Source: JBBRHH01 sp038222915 (GTDB taxonomy: Bacteria > Planctomycetota > Phycisphaerae > Tepidisphaerales > Tepidisphaeraceae). Taken from it: a stretch of 26,607 nucleotides of DNA. Positions 1 through 7,190 of the stretch are shown here, piece after piece. Both the position numbers and the translations under genes were made by a program. How positions within the stretch are numbered: the first letter of the stretch is position 1; each line of letters begins with the position of its first letter. Under the pieces are notes generated by a model. That model worked only from the letters and a program-made list of their open reading frames with translations, ran no database searches and was not told the origin of the DNA. The stretch covers positions 1 to 26,607 of the forward strand of contig JBBRHH010000008.1 of the NCBI GenBank assembly GCA_038222915.1, in the 5' to 3' direction.

Positions 1-473
1 GGATTGGGCGTGTTGGAGGCGTCGAGCATTTCGATGGTCAGCTTCTCGTCCTCACCCTTGATCTCGTAATCGTTGGACTCTTCGTCGTTCTTGCCATGCG
101 CAATCAGCAATCCCTGCTTGACGGCGGTTTTGAGGACGTCGACGCAATAGATAATGAAGTTGCCGTCGCGCTGATCCTCGAGGGCAAAGACCTGCATCTT
201 GTATTTACCGTCGGCGATGAAGAACTGGAGCACTTGCTGGCCAATGGTTTGAACGGCGTGGGGCGCGAGGGTGAAGAGATCGGTGGCCAGGCGGCGCCAC
301 AGGCGAAGGTGATCAAGCTTTCCCTCCGTCTCACAGGCGGCCATGTGACGCTCAACATTGACTTTATCGCGTGCCCCGAGCTTGGACATCAAGGTGTCAA
401 AGTCGACAGGCTTGGCAAGCAACGCGGCGGCAGTATCCAGGGGATTATTGGCGGCGGATTTTGGCATGGGCAT
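1..473 (-). CDS. Unrecognised protein, N-terminal part (runs off the window start)
   Basis: An open frame on the minus strand starts with ATG at 473 (a second in-frame ATG lies two codons later at 467) and stays open to the edge, giving 157 residues with the C-terminus missing. The product is soluble-looking, with no signal peptide or membrane segment. It has a helical N-terminal part (LMSKLGARDKVNVERHMAAC) and then an alternating beta-like part (KYKMQVFALEDQRDGNFIIY) followed by an acidic Lys/Glu-rich stretch (KGEDEKLTIEML). I do not recognise the family. The gene is divergent from the ABC transporter run. A TACAAT -10-like hexamer (564-569 on this strand) lies about 90 bases upstream, without a convincing -35. 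The long plus-strand frame across the same bases is read as a shadow, because the minus frame has more natural residue composition. Confidence 0.6.
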   Translation of the reverse strand, partial: MPMPKSAANNPLDTAAALLAKPVDFDTLMSKLGARDKVNVERHMAACETEGKLDHLRLWRRLATDLFTLAPHAVQTIGQQVLQFFIADGKYKMQVFALEDQRDGNFIIYCVDVLKTAVKQGLLIAHGKNDEESNDYEIKGEDEKLTIEMLDASNTPN

Positions 474-654
474 TCCAATTGAACCGCTCCCGGCATCTCC
501 AAAGGCCGGGCAGCGACATTTCAGTGCTCACTTATACGATCTCGCAAATGCGAGGACGGCGGCATTGTAAGGGAAGAACCCCTCCGGGGCGAGGGGTGGG
601 CCGGTGATTGAAGGGCGCAACCTTAATCACGGTCCACTACAATCCGCGGCCGAT
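474..654. promoter_or_regulatory. Divergent intergenic region with a dyad and a GC-rich hairpin
   Basis: This is the only non-coding space between the divergent first gene and the ABC transporter run. It holds a perfect 6+6 dyad with an AA centre at 541-554 (CTCGCA/TGCGAG), which could be an operator. It also holds a hairpin at 578-597, with a 7-bp stem (ACCCCTC/GAGGGGT) and a CGGGGC loop, and no T-run on either side. TACAAT on the minus strand (564-569) resembles a -10 box. TTATAC near 531-536 is a weaker candidate on the plus strand. No complete -35/-10 pair is visible. Confidence 0.35.
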
Positions 655-1698
655 ATGACTGGCCTTCGCATCGAACACATCCACAAGCGTTTCGAAAAGA
701 CCGTCGCCCTCGACGACATTTCGTTGGAAATCCGGCCCGGTGAACTATTTTTTCTGCTGGGGCCAAGTGGTTGTGGAAAGAGCACACTGCTGCGAATCAT
801 CGCCGGCCTGCAGGACGCCACCTCGGGAACGCTCTATTTCAACGACAAGGACGTTACCCATCTGCCGACCCAGCAGCGCAACGCGGTCATGTGCTTTCAG
901 AGCTATGCGTTGTGGCCTCACCTGAGCGTTGCCCAGAATGTGAGCTTCGGACTTGCGGTGCGAGGAATGGGGCCAGCGGAACAGAAGGCGCGCGTCGCGG
1001 AGGTGCTGCATATGGTGCAGATGGAAGCGTATGCCGAGCGAAAGCCCAACCAACTTTCCGGCGGGCAGCAGCAGCGGGTGGCGCTTGCCCGTGCACTTGC
1101 GGTTCAACCCGCGTGCCTCCTGCTTGATGAACCGCTTTCCAATCTGGACGCGAAGCTGCGCCTGGAGATGCGCGCCGAGATCCGGCGAATCTGCAAGACC
1201 GCCGGCCTGACCACGATCTACGTTACCCACGATCAGAAGGAAGCGCTCTCCATCGCCGACCGCATTGCTGTTCTTCGTGACGGGCACCTGGTGCAGGTTG
1301 GCTCGCCGGCCGATCTGTATCACACGCCGGTGAATAGTTTCGTGGCACAGTTTATTGGGCAGACCAATTTGCTGCCCGGCCGGATTATCGCCCGCGATGC
1401 CCAGGCCGTGCGGGTGGAGACGGCCGCCGGCACGTTTACGTCGGCGGCAGGTGGGTCGGTGTCGGACAAAGTTGTCGTCAGCATCAGACCCGAGAGAATT
1501 CGTGTGGGTGGAAGTCGATCGGCAAATAACGTTACCGGGAAGCTGGTGGAAACCACGTTCACCGGTGAGGCGAGCGAGCATGTGGTCGAAGTGCAGGGCC
1601 AGCGATTGAAGATCGTTCACATGCCGCCGCTGTTTGATCCGCCGGTCGAGATGACGATTGAAATTGATGAACGAGACGTCGTGCTTTTGCCTGAGTAG
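655..1698 (+). CDS. ABC transporter ATP-binding protein (ferric iron/polyamine type, with TOBE domain)
   Basis: This cytoplasmic ATPase powers import by the permease encoded two genes downstream. Counting from ATG 655 (347 aa), all motifs are present: Walker A GPSGCGKST at 36-44, Q-loop Gln82 in FQSYALWPH, signature LSGGQQQR at 134-141, Walker B LLLDEP at 155-160 with D-loop SNLD, and the switch His192 in THDQKEA. The C-terminal ~110 residues, starting after QFIGQTNLLPG, match the TOBE-type regulatory region of the FbpC/PotA/MalK group. An in-frame GTG at 604 with a GAGGGG sequence 7 bases upstream would add 17 residues. I prefer ATG 655 because homologous ATPases begin about there, but 604 cannot be excluded. 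The solute-binding gene starts 3 bases after the stop, so they are cotranscribed. The substrate is inferred only from family resemblance to Fe(III) systems. Confidence 0.93.
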   Translation: MTGLRIEHIHKRFEKTVALDDISLEIRPGELFFLLGPSGCGKSTLLRIIAGLQDATSGTLYFNDKDVTHLPTQQRNAVMCFQSYALWPHLSVAQNVSFGLAVRGMGPAEQKARVAEVLHMVQMEAYAERKPNQLSGGQQQRVALARALAVQPACLLLDEPLSNLDAKLRLEMRAEIRRICKTAGLTTIYVTHDQKEALSIADRIAVLRDGHLVQVGSPADLYHTPVNSFVAQFIGQTNLLPGRIIARDAQAVRVETAAGTFTSAAGGSVSDKVVVSIRPERIRVGGSRSANNVTGKLVETTFTGEASEHVVEVQGQRLKIVHMPPLFDPPVEMTIEIDERDVVLLPE

Positions 1699-1701
1699 AT
1701 C

Positions 1702-3132
1702 ATGCGCCGATTCGTTCTGCTCATTCTCTTTGTCGTGGTGCTGGTCGCGCCGTTTATTCTTCAGGCGGCGATGGGCAAGCGCACAAAGGCCGCGGCCGGC
1801 AGCGAGCTTAAGCTGGTGATCCTGAACGCACACCACGAGGGGATTCGGCGGGAATTTGCCGTGGCTTTTAAGGCATGGCACCTCGCGAAGTACGGGCAGA
1901 GCGTTGACATCGACTACCGCAGTTATGGCGGCGGCAGCGACATGCTGCGATATCTCGAGTCCAGCAAAGACACACTCTTTAAGGCGACCGGCACCTTTAA
2001 GATTGATCTTGTCTGGGGTGGCGGCGACTATCTTTTTGACCGGCAGTTGAAGAAGGATTACCTCGAACCGGTAACGCTTGACCCCGCGGTGATGCACCAC
2101 GCATATCCGCGGCCGAATCTGGCGGGGGTGCCGCTGTACGATCAAGCGGCATCGCCCAAGTGGTTTGGGGCGGCTTTGAGCAGTTTCGGCATTGTCTACA
2201 ACAAGGATGTCCTGCGCTATCTCGGGCTGGCGGAGCCAAAAAGCTGGGGCGATCTGGCCGATCCGAGGTATCGCAACTGGATCGTGCTGGCTGATCCGAT
2301 GCGAAGCGCCTCGGCGAAACAGGTGTTCATGATCATCGTCGAACGGATGATGCTGGATGCGCACGACGCGGGGACGGATGAAAATCAGGCTTGGGCGCGC
2401 GGCATGGGATTGCTGCGGCAGATCGCGGCCAATGCGCGGCTGTTCACCGATTCGAGTTCCAGCGTACCGATCGTTGTGGGCAACGGGGATGTGGCGGCGG
2501 GGATGGCGATCGACTTTTACGGGCGGGCGCAGGCGGATGCGGTTGGCGATGCGCGAATGGGATATGTCGAGCCTGTGGGGGCGACGATCATCAATCCGGA
2601 TCCGATCGCGGTCGTGCGCGGCGCGGAACACCGTGAGCTGGCGATCCGGTTTATTGAGTTTGTCTTGAGCGATGAAGGCCAGCGGTTGTGGAATGTGCGT
2701 GCCGGAACTGCGGGCGGGCCGGTGCAGACTTCGCTGCGGCGATTGCCGATTGTGCCTGCTGTTTACGATGACATGTCGAACTTTACCGACAGGGTGAATC
2801 CTTTCGTGATGAACATTGGGTTTGCCAAGTCCGGCGCACGCGAGAAGACTTTTGGCGTGATGGGGGAGTTGATGCAGATCAGTTGCATTGATCTGCTTGA
2901 CGAACTGCGCCGGACGCGGACGGCGATACTTGCCTCGCCGCGCGCGGCCGAGCTTGATGCGCGGCTTGGGACGTTTCCTTTCGACCAGAATGAAGCGATC
3001 CGGCGTTCGGAGTTGCTCATTTCGTTGAAGAACGCTCCGGCCGAGGAGCGGTTGAAGTTGCTGCGCGGGTGGACTGAAGAGTTTCGCAAGGAATATGAAG
3101 AGCTGCGCGCGGCGGCCAAAGGGAGAGGGTGA
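1702..3132 (+). CDS. ABC transporter extracellular solute-binding protein (FbpA/AfuA-like) with C-terminal extension
   Basis: This 476-residue protein has an N-terminal hydrophobic segment (residues ~4-22, FVLLILFVVVLVAPF) with no lipobox cysteine, so it is either secreted or kept as a membrane anchor. The body resembles the type II periplasmic binding proteins of the iron(III)/spermidine group: LKLVILNAHHEGI, the hinge-like GAALSSFGIVYNKDVLRYLG, PKSWGDLADPRY, and PDPIAVVRGAEHRELAIRFIEF near the end of the fold. The last ~120 residues, after GTAGGPVQTSLRRLP, form a mostly helical, charged extension not seen in ~330-residue FbpA. The paired tyrosines that bind iron in FbpA are not obvious (a single Tyr in IDFYGR is the nearest), so the ligand may not be iron. 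It is sandwiched between the ATPase (3-base gap) and the permease (stop-start overlap TGATG). Confidence 0.88.
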   Translation: MRRFVLLILFVVVLVAPFILQAAMGKRTKAAAGSELKLVILNAHHEGIRREFAVAFKAWHLAKYGQSVDIDYRSYGGGSDMLRYLESSKDTLFKATGTFKIDLVWGGGDYLFDRQLKKDYLEPVTLDPAVMHHAYPRPNLAGVPLYDQAASPKWFGAALSSFGIVYNKDVLRYLGLAEPKSWGDLADPRYRNWIVLADPMRSASAKQVFMIIVERMMLDAHDAGTDENQAWARGMGLLRQIAANARLFTDSSSSVPIVVGNGDVAAGMAIDFYGRAQADAVGDARMGYVEPVGATIINPDPIAVVRGAEHRELAIRFIEFVLSDEGQRLWNVRAGTAGGPVQTSLRRLPIVPAVYDDMSNFTDRVNPFVMNIGFAKSGAREKTFGVMGELMQISCIDLLDELRRTRTAILASPRAAELDARLGTFPFDQNEAIRRSELLISLKNAPAEERLKLLRGWTEEFRKEYEELRAAAKGRG

Positions 3133-4907
3133 TGGATGGCGCTGCGCAAATGCTCGATCCCGCGAAGCGCAGGCCGCTCGCGATCGGTTCTTATATCGCA
3201 TTGGCGGCGCTGCTTGCGATTTTTGCGGTGACGCTTCTCTGGCCAATCGTTCGCATCCTGCGCGTGGGATTTTTTGGCATGCCGGGTGAACACTCCGGGT
3301 TTACGCTGGCGTACTTTCGGGCGATCTTTGTGGATCCGGTGCTGCGCGGCGGCCTGTTGAACAGCACTTTGATTGCCGTCAGCGTCACGCTCCTGTGCAC
3401 GATGATCAGTGTGCCGCTGGCGCTATTGGCGCAGCGATATCAGTTTCGCGGGAAGGCAGTCGTCAACGGTCTTTTGCTTGTGCCACTTATCCTGCCGCCG
3501 TTTGTGGGGGCGATTGGGATGCGGCAGATTCTTGGGCGGTTTGGTGTACTGACGGCCGCGGCGCATGATCTTGGGTTGGTTGGCGCGAACACGCCGGTGG
3601 ACTGGTTTGGGTCGGCGCGGATTGTGGCAGTTGTGGTTGTCGAGGCGCTTAGTTTGTATCCCATCATCTTCCTGAACGTGAGCGCGGCGCTGGCGAACAT
3701 CGATCCGGCCATGGAGCAGGCGGCCGCGAATCTCGGCGCTTCGGGCTGGACCATCTTTCGGCGGATTACTCTTCCACTGATGCGGCCGGGCCTGTTTGCG
3801 GGGGCGACCATTGTCTTGATCTGGAGCTTTACCGAGTTGGGAACGCCGCTGATGTTTGATCTGTACCAGGCGACGCCGGTGCAGGTGTTCGAGCGGTTGA
3901 CGCAGGTTTCTGGATCGCCGCTGCCGTATGCGCTGGTTGTGGTCATGCTGATTGCCAGCGCGATCTTGTACATAGTGGGGAAGTTGGCGCTTGGGCGCGG
4001 GAACGATGCGGCCATCACCAAAGCTTCGACGCAATCCTCGGCAATCAAGCTGTCCACGGGCAAGGGGCTGCTGGCGCTCCTGCCGTTTGTGGTTGTGATC
4101 GTGCTGGCACTTTTGCCGCATGTTGGCGTGATTCTTACCAGTGTGTCGGGCGTTGGAAGCTGGTATCAGTCGGTGCTGCCACGGGTGTTTACCGCCCACC
4201 ATTACACCACTGCGCTGACGCATGAACTGGCCATGCCGTCGGTGCGCAACAGCGTCCTGTTTGCAAGCGCCAGCACTGTCGTCGATATCGGGCTGGGCTT
4301 GTTGATTGCCTGGATGATTGTCCGATCGAAATTGCCGGCCAAGGGGTTGATCGATTCGCTGGCGATGCTTCCGCTGGCGGTGCCGGGGCTGGTGCTGGCG
4401 TTTGGATATCTCGCGATCAGTTTGCAGATGCAGGTGTGGTTTAAGGATTTCCGGTGGCTGCGGAATCTGGTTGATGCACAGGAGAACCCGGCCGTGCTGC
4501 TGATCATCGCCTATGCCCTGCGGCGGCTTCCCTATGTTGTGCGCAGTGCAGTAGCGGGCTTGGAGCAGACGCCGGTGGATCTGGAATTGGCTGCCAAGAA
4601 CATTGGGGCTTCCAACTGGCTTACGCTCCGGCGGATTACCATTCCACTTATTGCGGCCAATCTGATTGCGGGGGCGCTATTGGCTTTTGCCTTTGCGATG
4701 CTGGAGGTGAGCGATTCGTTGATCCTCGCGCAGAAGCAAAGCTATTGGCCGATTACCAAGGCGATCTATGAATTGTTCCAGCGGCTGGGGGATGGGGTGT
4801 ATATCGCGAGCGCCCTTGGCGTCTGGGCGATGGTGCTGCTGACGCTGACGATTTTGTCGGCCAACGCGTTTCTCGGGAAGCGGATGGGGGCGATATTCAG
4901 GGTGTAA
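3132..4907 (+). CDS. ABC transporter fused double permease (FbpB/ThiP-like)
   Basis: This is the inner-membrane channel of the importer. The 591-residue product contains two homologous permease halves, each with about six membrane segments. The half-site cytoplasmic EAA loops that dock on the ATPase are clear in both: EQAAANLGASGWTIFRRI at ~195-212 and ELAAKNIGASNWLTLRRI at ~485-502. This internal duplication is typical of iron(III), thiamine and some phosphonate importers. ATG 3132 overlaps the solute-binding gene stop (TGATG). A GTG one codon upstream (3129) is possible. The purine-rich GGGAGAGGG immediately before serves as ribosome site. It ends 1 base before the next ATG, so it belongs to the same transcript as its neighbours. 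A single ATPase gene presumably supplies the dimer for both halves. Confidence 0.93.
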   Translation: MDGAAQMLDPAKRRPLAIGSYIALAALLAIFAVTLLWPIVRILRVGFFGMPGEHSGFTLAYFRAIFVDPVLRGGLLNSTLIAVSVTLLCTMISVPLALLAQRYQFRGKAVVNGLLLVPLILPPFVGAIGMRQILGRFGVLTAAAHDLGLVGANTPVDWFGSARIVAVVVVEALSLYPIIFLNVSAALANIDPAMEQAAANLGASGWTIFRRITLPLMRPGLFAGATIVLIWSFTELGTPLMFDLYQATPVQVFERLTQVSGSPLPYALVVVMLIASAILYIVGKLALGRGNDAAITKASTQSSAIKLSTGKGLLALLPFVVVIVLALLPHVGVILTSVSGVGSWYQSVLPRVFTAHHYTTALTHELAMPSVRNSVLFASASTVVDIGLGLLIAWMIVRSKLPAKGLIDSLAMLPLAVPGLVLAFGYLAISLQMQVWFKDFRWLRNLVDAQENPAVLLIIAYALRRLPYVVRSAVAGLEQTPVDLELAAKNIGASNWLTLRRITIPLIAANLIAGALLAFAFAMLEVSDSLILAQKQSYWPITKAIYELFQRLGDGVYIASALGVWAMVLLTLTILSANAFLGKRMGAIFRV

Positions 4908-4908
4908 C

Positions 4909-5298
4909 ATGAGACGGTTTCTGGTCTATCTCTGGGCCTCGCCGACAACCTGTGTTGGGTTGTTGTTTCTGCCTTTCACATTGATCACGGGTGGGAGGGC
5001 GCGCGTCCACACGGGCGTGCTAGAGATTTCCGGCGGAGCTTCGAGTGGATTTCTTCGATATTGCACCTTTCTCAAAGGGGGCGCTTCGGCGATGACGCTC
5101 GGACATGTGGTGCTGGCGCGCGACGAACTGTTGCATGACCTGACGCGGTCGCATGAACGCGTGCATGTCCGGCAGTGCGAGCGATGGGGGCCGTTCTTTC
5201 TTCCGGCCTATCTCCTTTCCTCGCTCTGGCTGGCGATCACGCGGAAGAATCCGTATCGGGATAATCCATTTGAGCGCGAGGCGTATGCGGGCGAGTGA
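4909..5298 (+). CDS. Small membrane protein with HExxH motif (putative zinc metallopeptidase-like)
   Basis: This protein has 129 residues. The N-terminus (residues ~7-28, YLWASPTTCVGLLFLPFTLI) is a membrane segment. A beta-rich stretch follows, and then SHERVHVRQ with His82, Glu83 and His86 in HExxH spacing. It continues with a hydrophobic segment (FFLPAYLLSSLWLAI) and ends NPFEREAY, where Glu122 or Glu124 could be a third metal ligand as in gluzincins. It is much shorter than known membrane metallopeptidases of the M48 or M56 type. I do not recognise a named family, and proteolysis is inference from the motif only. The gene begins 1 base after the permease stop and lies 21 bases before a CPBP protease gene, so it is probably part of the same operon. 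Its link to the importer is unknown. Confidence 0.75.
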   Translation: MRRFLVYLWASPTTCVGLLFLPFTLITGGRARVHTGVLEISGGASSGFLRYCTFLKGGASAMTLGHVVLARDELLHDLTRSHERVHVRQCERWGPFFLPAYLLSSLWLAITRKNPYRDNPFEREAYAGE

Positions 5299-5319
5299 CC
5301 AGCGCATATCATCGCGAAC

Positions 5320-6741
5320 GTGAGCATGTTCCTTCCACAGATGCCGCGCCCTTTGCCGGTGGGCTATAGCCGATCGGCGCGACCGCGCCAGCCGGTGGCG
5401 ACCGCGATTGCTTGGGTGGTGATTGTTGTTTCGGTGGTGTGGGTGATGGGGCTGCGAACGATTGCGTCGCGCATCCTGCACTTTGACGCGAAGAAGTCGC
5501 AGCAGCGCGAAGAGGACGCGACGGCTTCGATTACGTTGAAGATCTTGAGCCGGCAGGCGATTGGGACCGACTCGTTGCTGTCCAAGATATCCGCCGACAA
5601 GAGCGCGGCCGCGCAGTATCGCGCGACGATTGAACAGACGGCCGCCATGCCGGTCGATCCGGAGCAGCGAGCAACGCAGCAGCTTCGATCAATCCCGATC
5701 CTGGTGGAACTGGGCGATGAGGTGACGCCGCTGTTCGACAAGCTGTTGAAGAACAGCCTATCGGACCCGCTCGCGCAGGATGCGAGGATTTTTCGGGCCA
5801 TCTATGAGGCTGGGCCGGCGTCGATCAATGCCGAGGACAGGGCACGCATTTTGAAAAATCATGGGTGGTATGCGAAGGTGGCCTTGGCGCATGGGCTGGC
5901 GGCGGACAATTCTGAACGCATGGCGGCTTTCGCACCGGCGGCGCGGGCCGCAAAGGCGGGCATTGCATTTGTGGGGATTGGATTGCCGGCGTTTTTTGCG
6001 GGAGTTGTGCTGCTGATCGTTGCGGCGATAAAGGTTGGATCGGGAACTATGGGCCCGCGGTATCGGGCTGATTATCCAGTGGGGGCTGCGTGCCTGGAGG
6101 GGTTCGCCGTTTATATGGCGGCGATGGCGGCAATGCCGTTTGTCGTTCATTATTTTGTGCCGCATCCTGGGTTCAGGGCAAACTTCCTGCTGGCGCTTCC
6201 ACCAATGCTTGCGCTGCTCTGGGTTTGGCTGCGCGGCGTTCGCGGAAATGATCTGCGGCAATCGATCGGCTGGCATCGCGGGCAGGGATTCTGGCGGGAA
6301 TTCTTCTTTGGCATTGTCGGATACATCGCCGGTGTGCCGCTGATTGTTGGGGCTGCGTACTTGTCGAAGTTATTGCAGGAAACGAAGGCCGGACGCGGCA
6401 CGCATCCGGTCGTGTTTGAGTTTGATGGCAGGTTTGTGACCACCCTCCAGATCCTGATGCTGGCGAGTGTGTTTGCGCCGATTATTGAGGAGACGATGTT
6501 TCGGGGATTGCTTCTGCACCACCTTCGGCAGAAATGGCACTGGGTTGTTTCGTCCCTGGTGGTGTCGACGATCTTCGCGGTGATTCATCCGCAGGGCATC
6601 AGCGGCGTTCCCGTGCTGATTGCGATTGCGCTGGTGCTGGCGGCATTGCGCGAGTGGCGGGGGTCGATTATTGCGCCGATGACTGCACATTCTTTGAATA
6701 ATTTCATGGTGACTGTGCTTCTGGCGATGACGCTGAGCTGA
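5320..6741 (+). CDS. CPBP (CAAX-like) family intramembrane protease
   Basis: This is a polytopic membrane protein of 473 residues. The last ~100 residues carry the CPBP/Abi signature: EETMFRG with Glu390, Glu391 and Arg395, then a helix with His423 (FAVIHPQG), then HSLNN with His457 and Asn461. These form the glutamate/histidine catalytic site of Rce1-like proteases. Unusually, a first membrane segment (~30-48) is followed by a ~160-residue hydrophilic helical region before the remaining membrane helices resume near residue 210. This is much longer than typical ~250-residue CPBP proteins. Start is GTG 5320 or ATG 5326; neither has a strong ribosome site. The gene follows the HExxH gene by 21 bases. 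Its stop lies 2 bases from the stop of the convergent VOC gene, both inside the palindrome CTGAATTCAG (6738-6747). Substrate unknown. Confidence 0.87.
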   Translation: MSMFLPQMPRPLPVGYSRSARPRQPVATAIAWVVIVVSVVWVMGLRTIASRILHFDAKKSQQREEDATASITLKILSRQAIGTDSLLSKISADKSAAAQYRATIEQTAAMPVDPEQRATQQLRSIPILVELGDEVTPLFDKLLKNSLSDPLAQDARIFRAIYEAGPASINAEDRARILKNHGWYAKVALAHGLAADNSERMAAFAPAARAAKAGIAFVGIGLPAFFAGVVLLIVAAIKVGSGTMGPRYRADYPVGAACLEGFAVYMAAMAAMPFVVHYFVPHPGFRANFLLALPPMLALLWVWLRGVRGNDLRQSIGWHRGQGFWREFFFGIVGYIAGVPLIVGAAYLSKLLQETKAGRGTHPVVFEFDGRFVTTLQILMLASVFAPIIEETMFRGLLLHHLRQKWHWVVSSLVVSTIFAVIHPQGISGVPVLIAIALVLAALREWRGSIIAPMTAHSLNNFMVTVLLAMTLS

Positions 6742-6743
6742 AT

Positions 6744-7190
6744 TCAGACGAGCCGCACTTCCATGAGTTCGAGCCAGTTGCCGGCCGGGTCTTTTAGCAC
6801 CAGGCGTTCGACGCCGGGGGTTAGCGAGCACTGGCGGACGTACTCGATCTGTGCTTCGTGCAGTTTGTGCTCGGCCTCCTGCAATGACTTTATTTCGATC
6901 TGCAGGGCGCGGAAGTCTTCGCGGACGATCAGGGATTCGTGTGAGCGGAAATGAAGGCGGAAGTTTTCGGCGCGGTAGCTGATTTCCGCATCGGTTGTGT
7001 CGCGGGCGAAGCCGAGGAGGGTGACATAGAAGGCGTCGAGTTTGGTTTCGAGGCCTGTCTGGGTGGGGAGGGTTGCGTCGGCGACAGTGAGGAGGCGCAC
7101 CGGTAGGGGCTCGTCCATGCGCGGACGATCGTCCGCTACCGGCTGGATGCCGCTGGCGGGTTCGAGCTCGAAGGGGGGTTGATCGGTCAT
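6744..7190 (-). CDS. VOC (glyoxalase/bleomycin resistance-fold) superfamily-like protein
   Basis: This protein has 148 residues. The pattern fits the vicinal-oxygen-chelate fold: a Leu-rich alpha segment (LETKLDAFYVTLLGF), paired beta strands (ENFRLHFRSHESLIV), a helical region with EAEHKLHEAQ, and the typical closing strand VLKDPAGNWLELMEVR near the C-terminus, where the glutamate in LELME is often a metal ligand. The ~30-residue N-terminal part is Pro/Asp-rich and probably flexible. Its ATG overlaps the DNA polymerase I stop (ATGA, 4-base overlap). A purine-rich GGGGAGAAGG inside the polymerase end can act as ribosome site, so translation is probably coupled to polA. The chemical reaction cannot be assigned. 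His/Glu ligands are incomplete compared with a true glyoxalase I, so a non-enzymatic or altered role is possible. Confidence 0.78.
   Translation of the reverse strand: MTDQPPFELEPASGIQPVADDRPRMDEPLPVRLLTVADATLPTQTGLETKLDAFYVTLLGFARDTTDAEISYRAENFRLHFRSHESLIVREDFRALQIEIKSLQEAEHKLHEAQIEYVRQCSLTPGVERLVLKDPAGNWLELMEVRLV

Noticed and set aside
96..482. Plus-strand frame opposite the first gene
   Set aside because: It mirrors the minus-strand gene, and the minus frame has natural protein composition, a paired ATG start and an open end at the window edge.
745..3246. Very long minus-strand open frame (about 830 codons) under the ABC transporter genes
   Set aside because: The translation is extremely rich in Arg, His and Pro and lies opposite two genes with clear family motifs. 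It is a by-product of GC-rich codon use.
6738..6747. Palindrome CTGAATTCAG containing the stop codons of two convergent genes as a terminator
   Set aside because: Only 10 bases with no loop or T-run. It is explained by two facing TGA codons around AATT.
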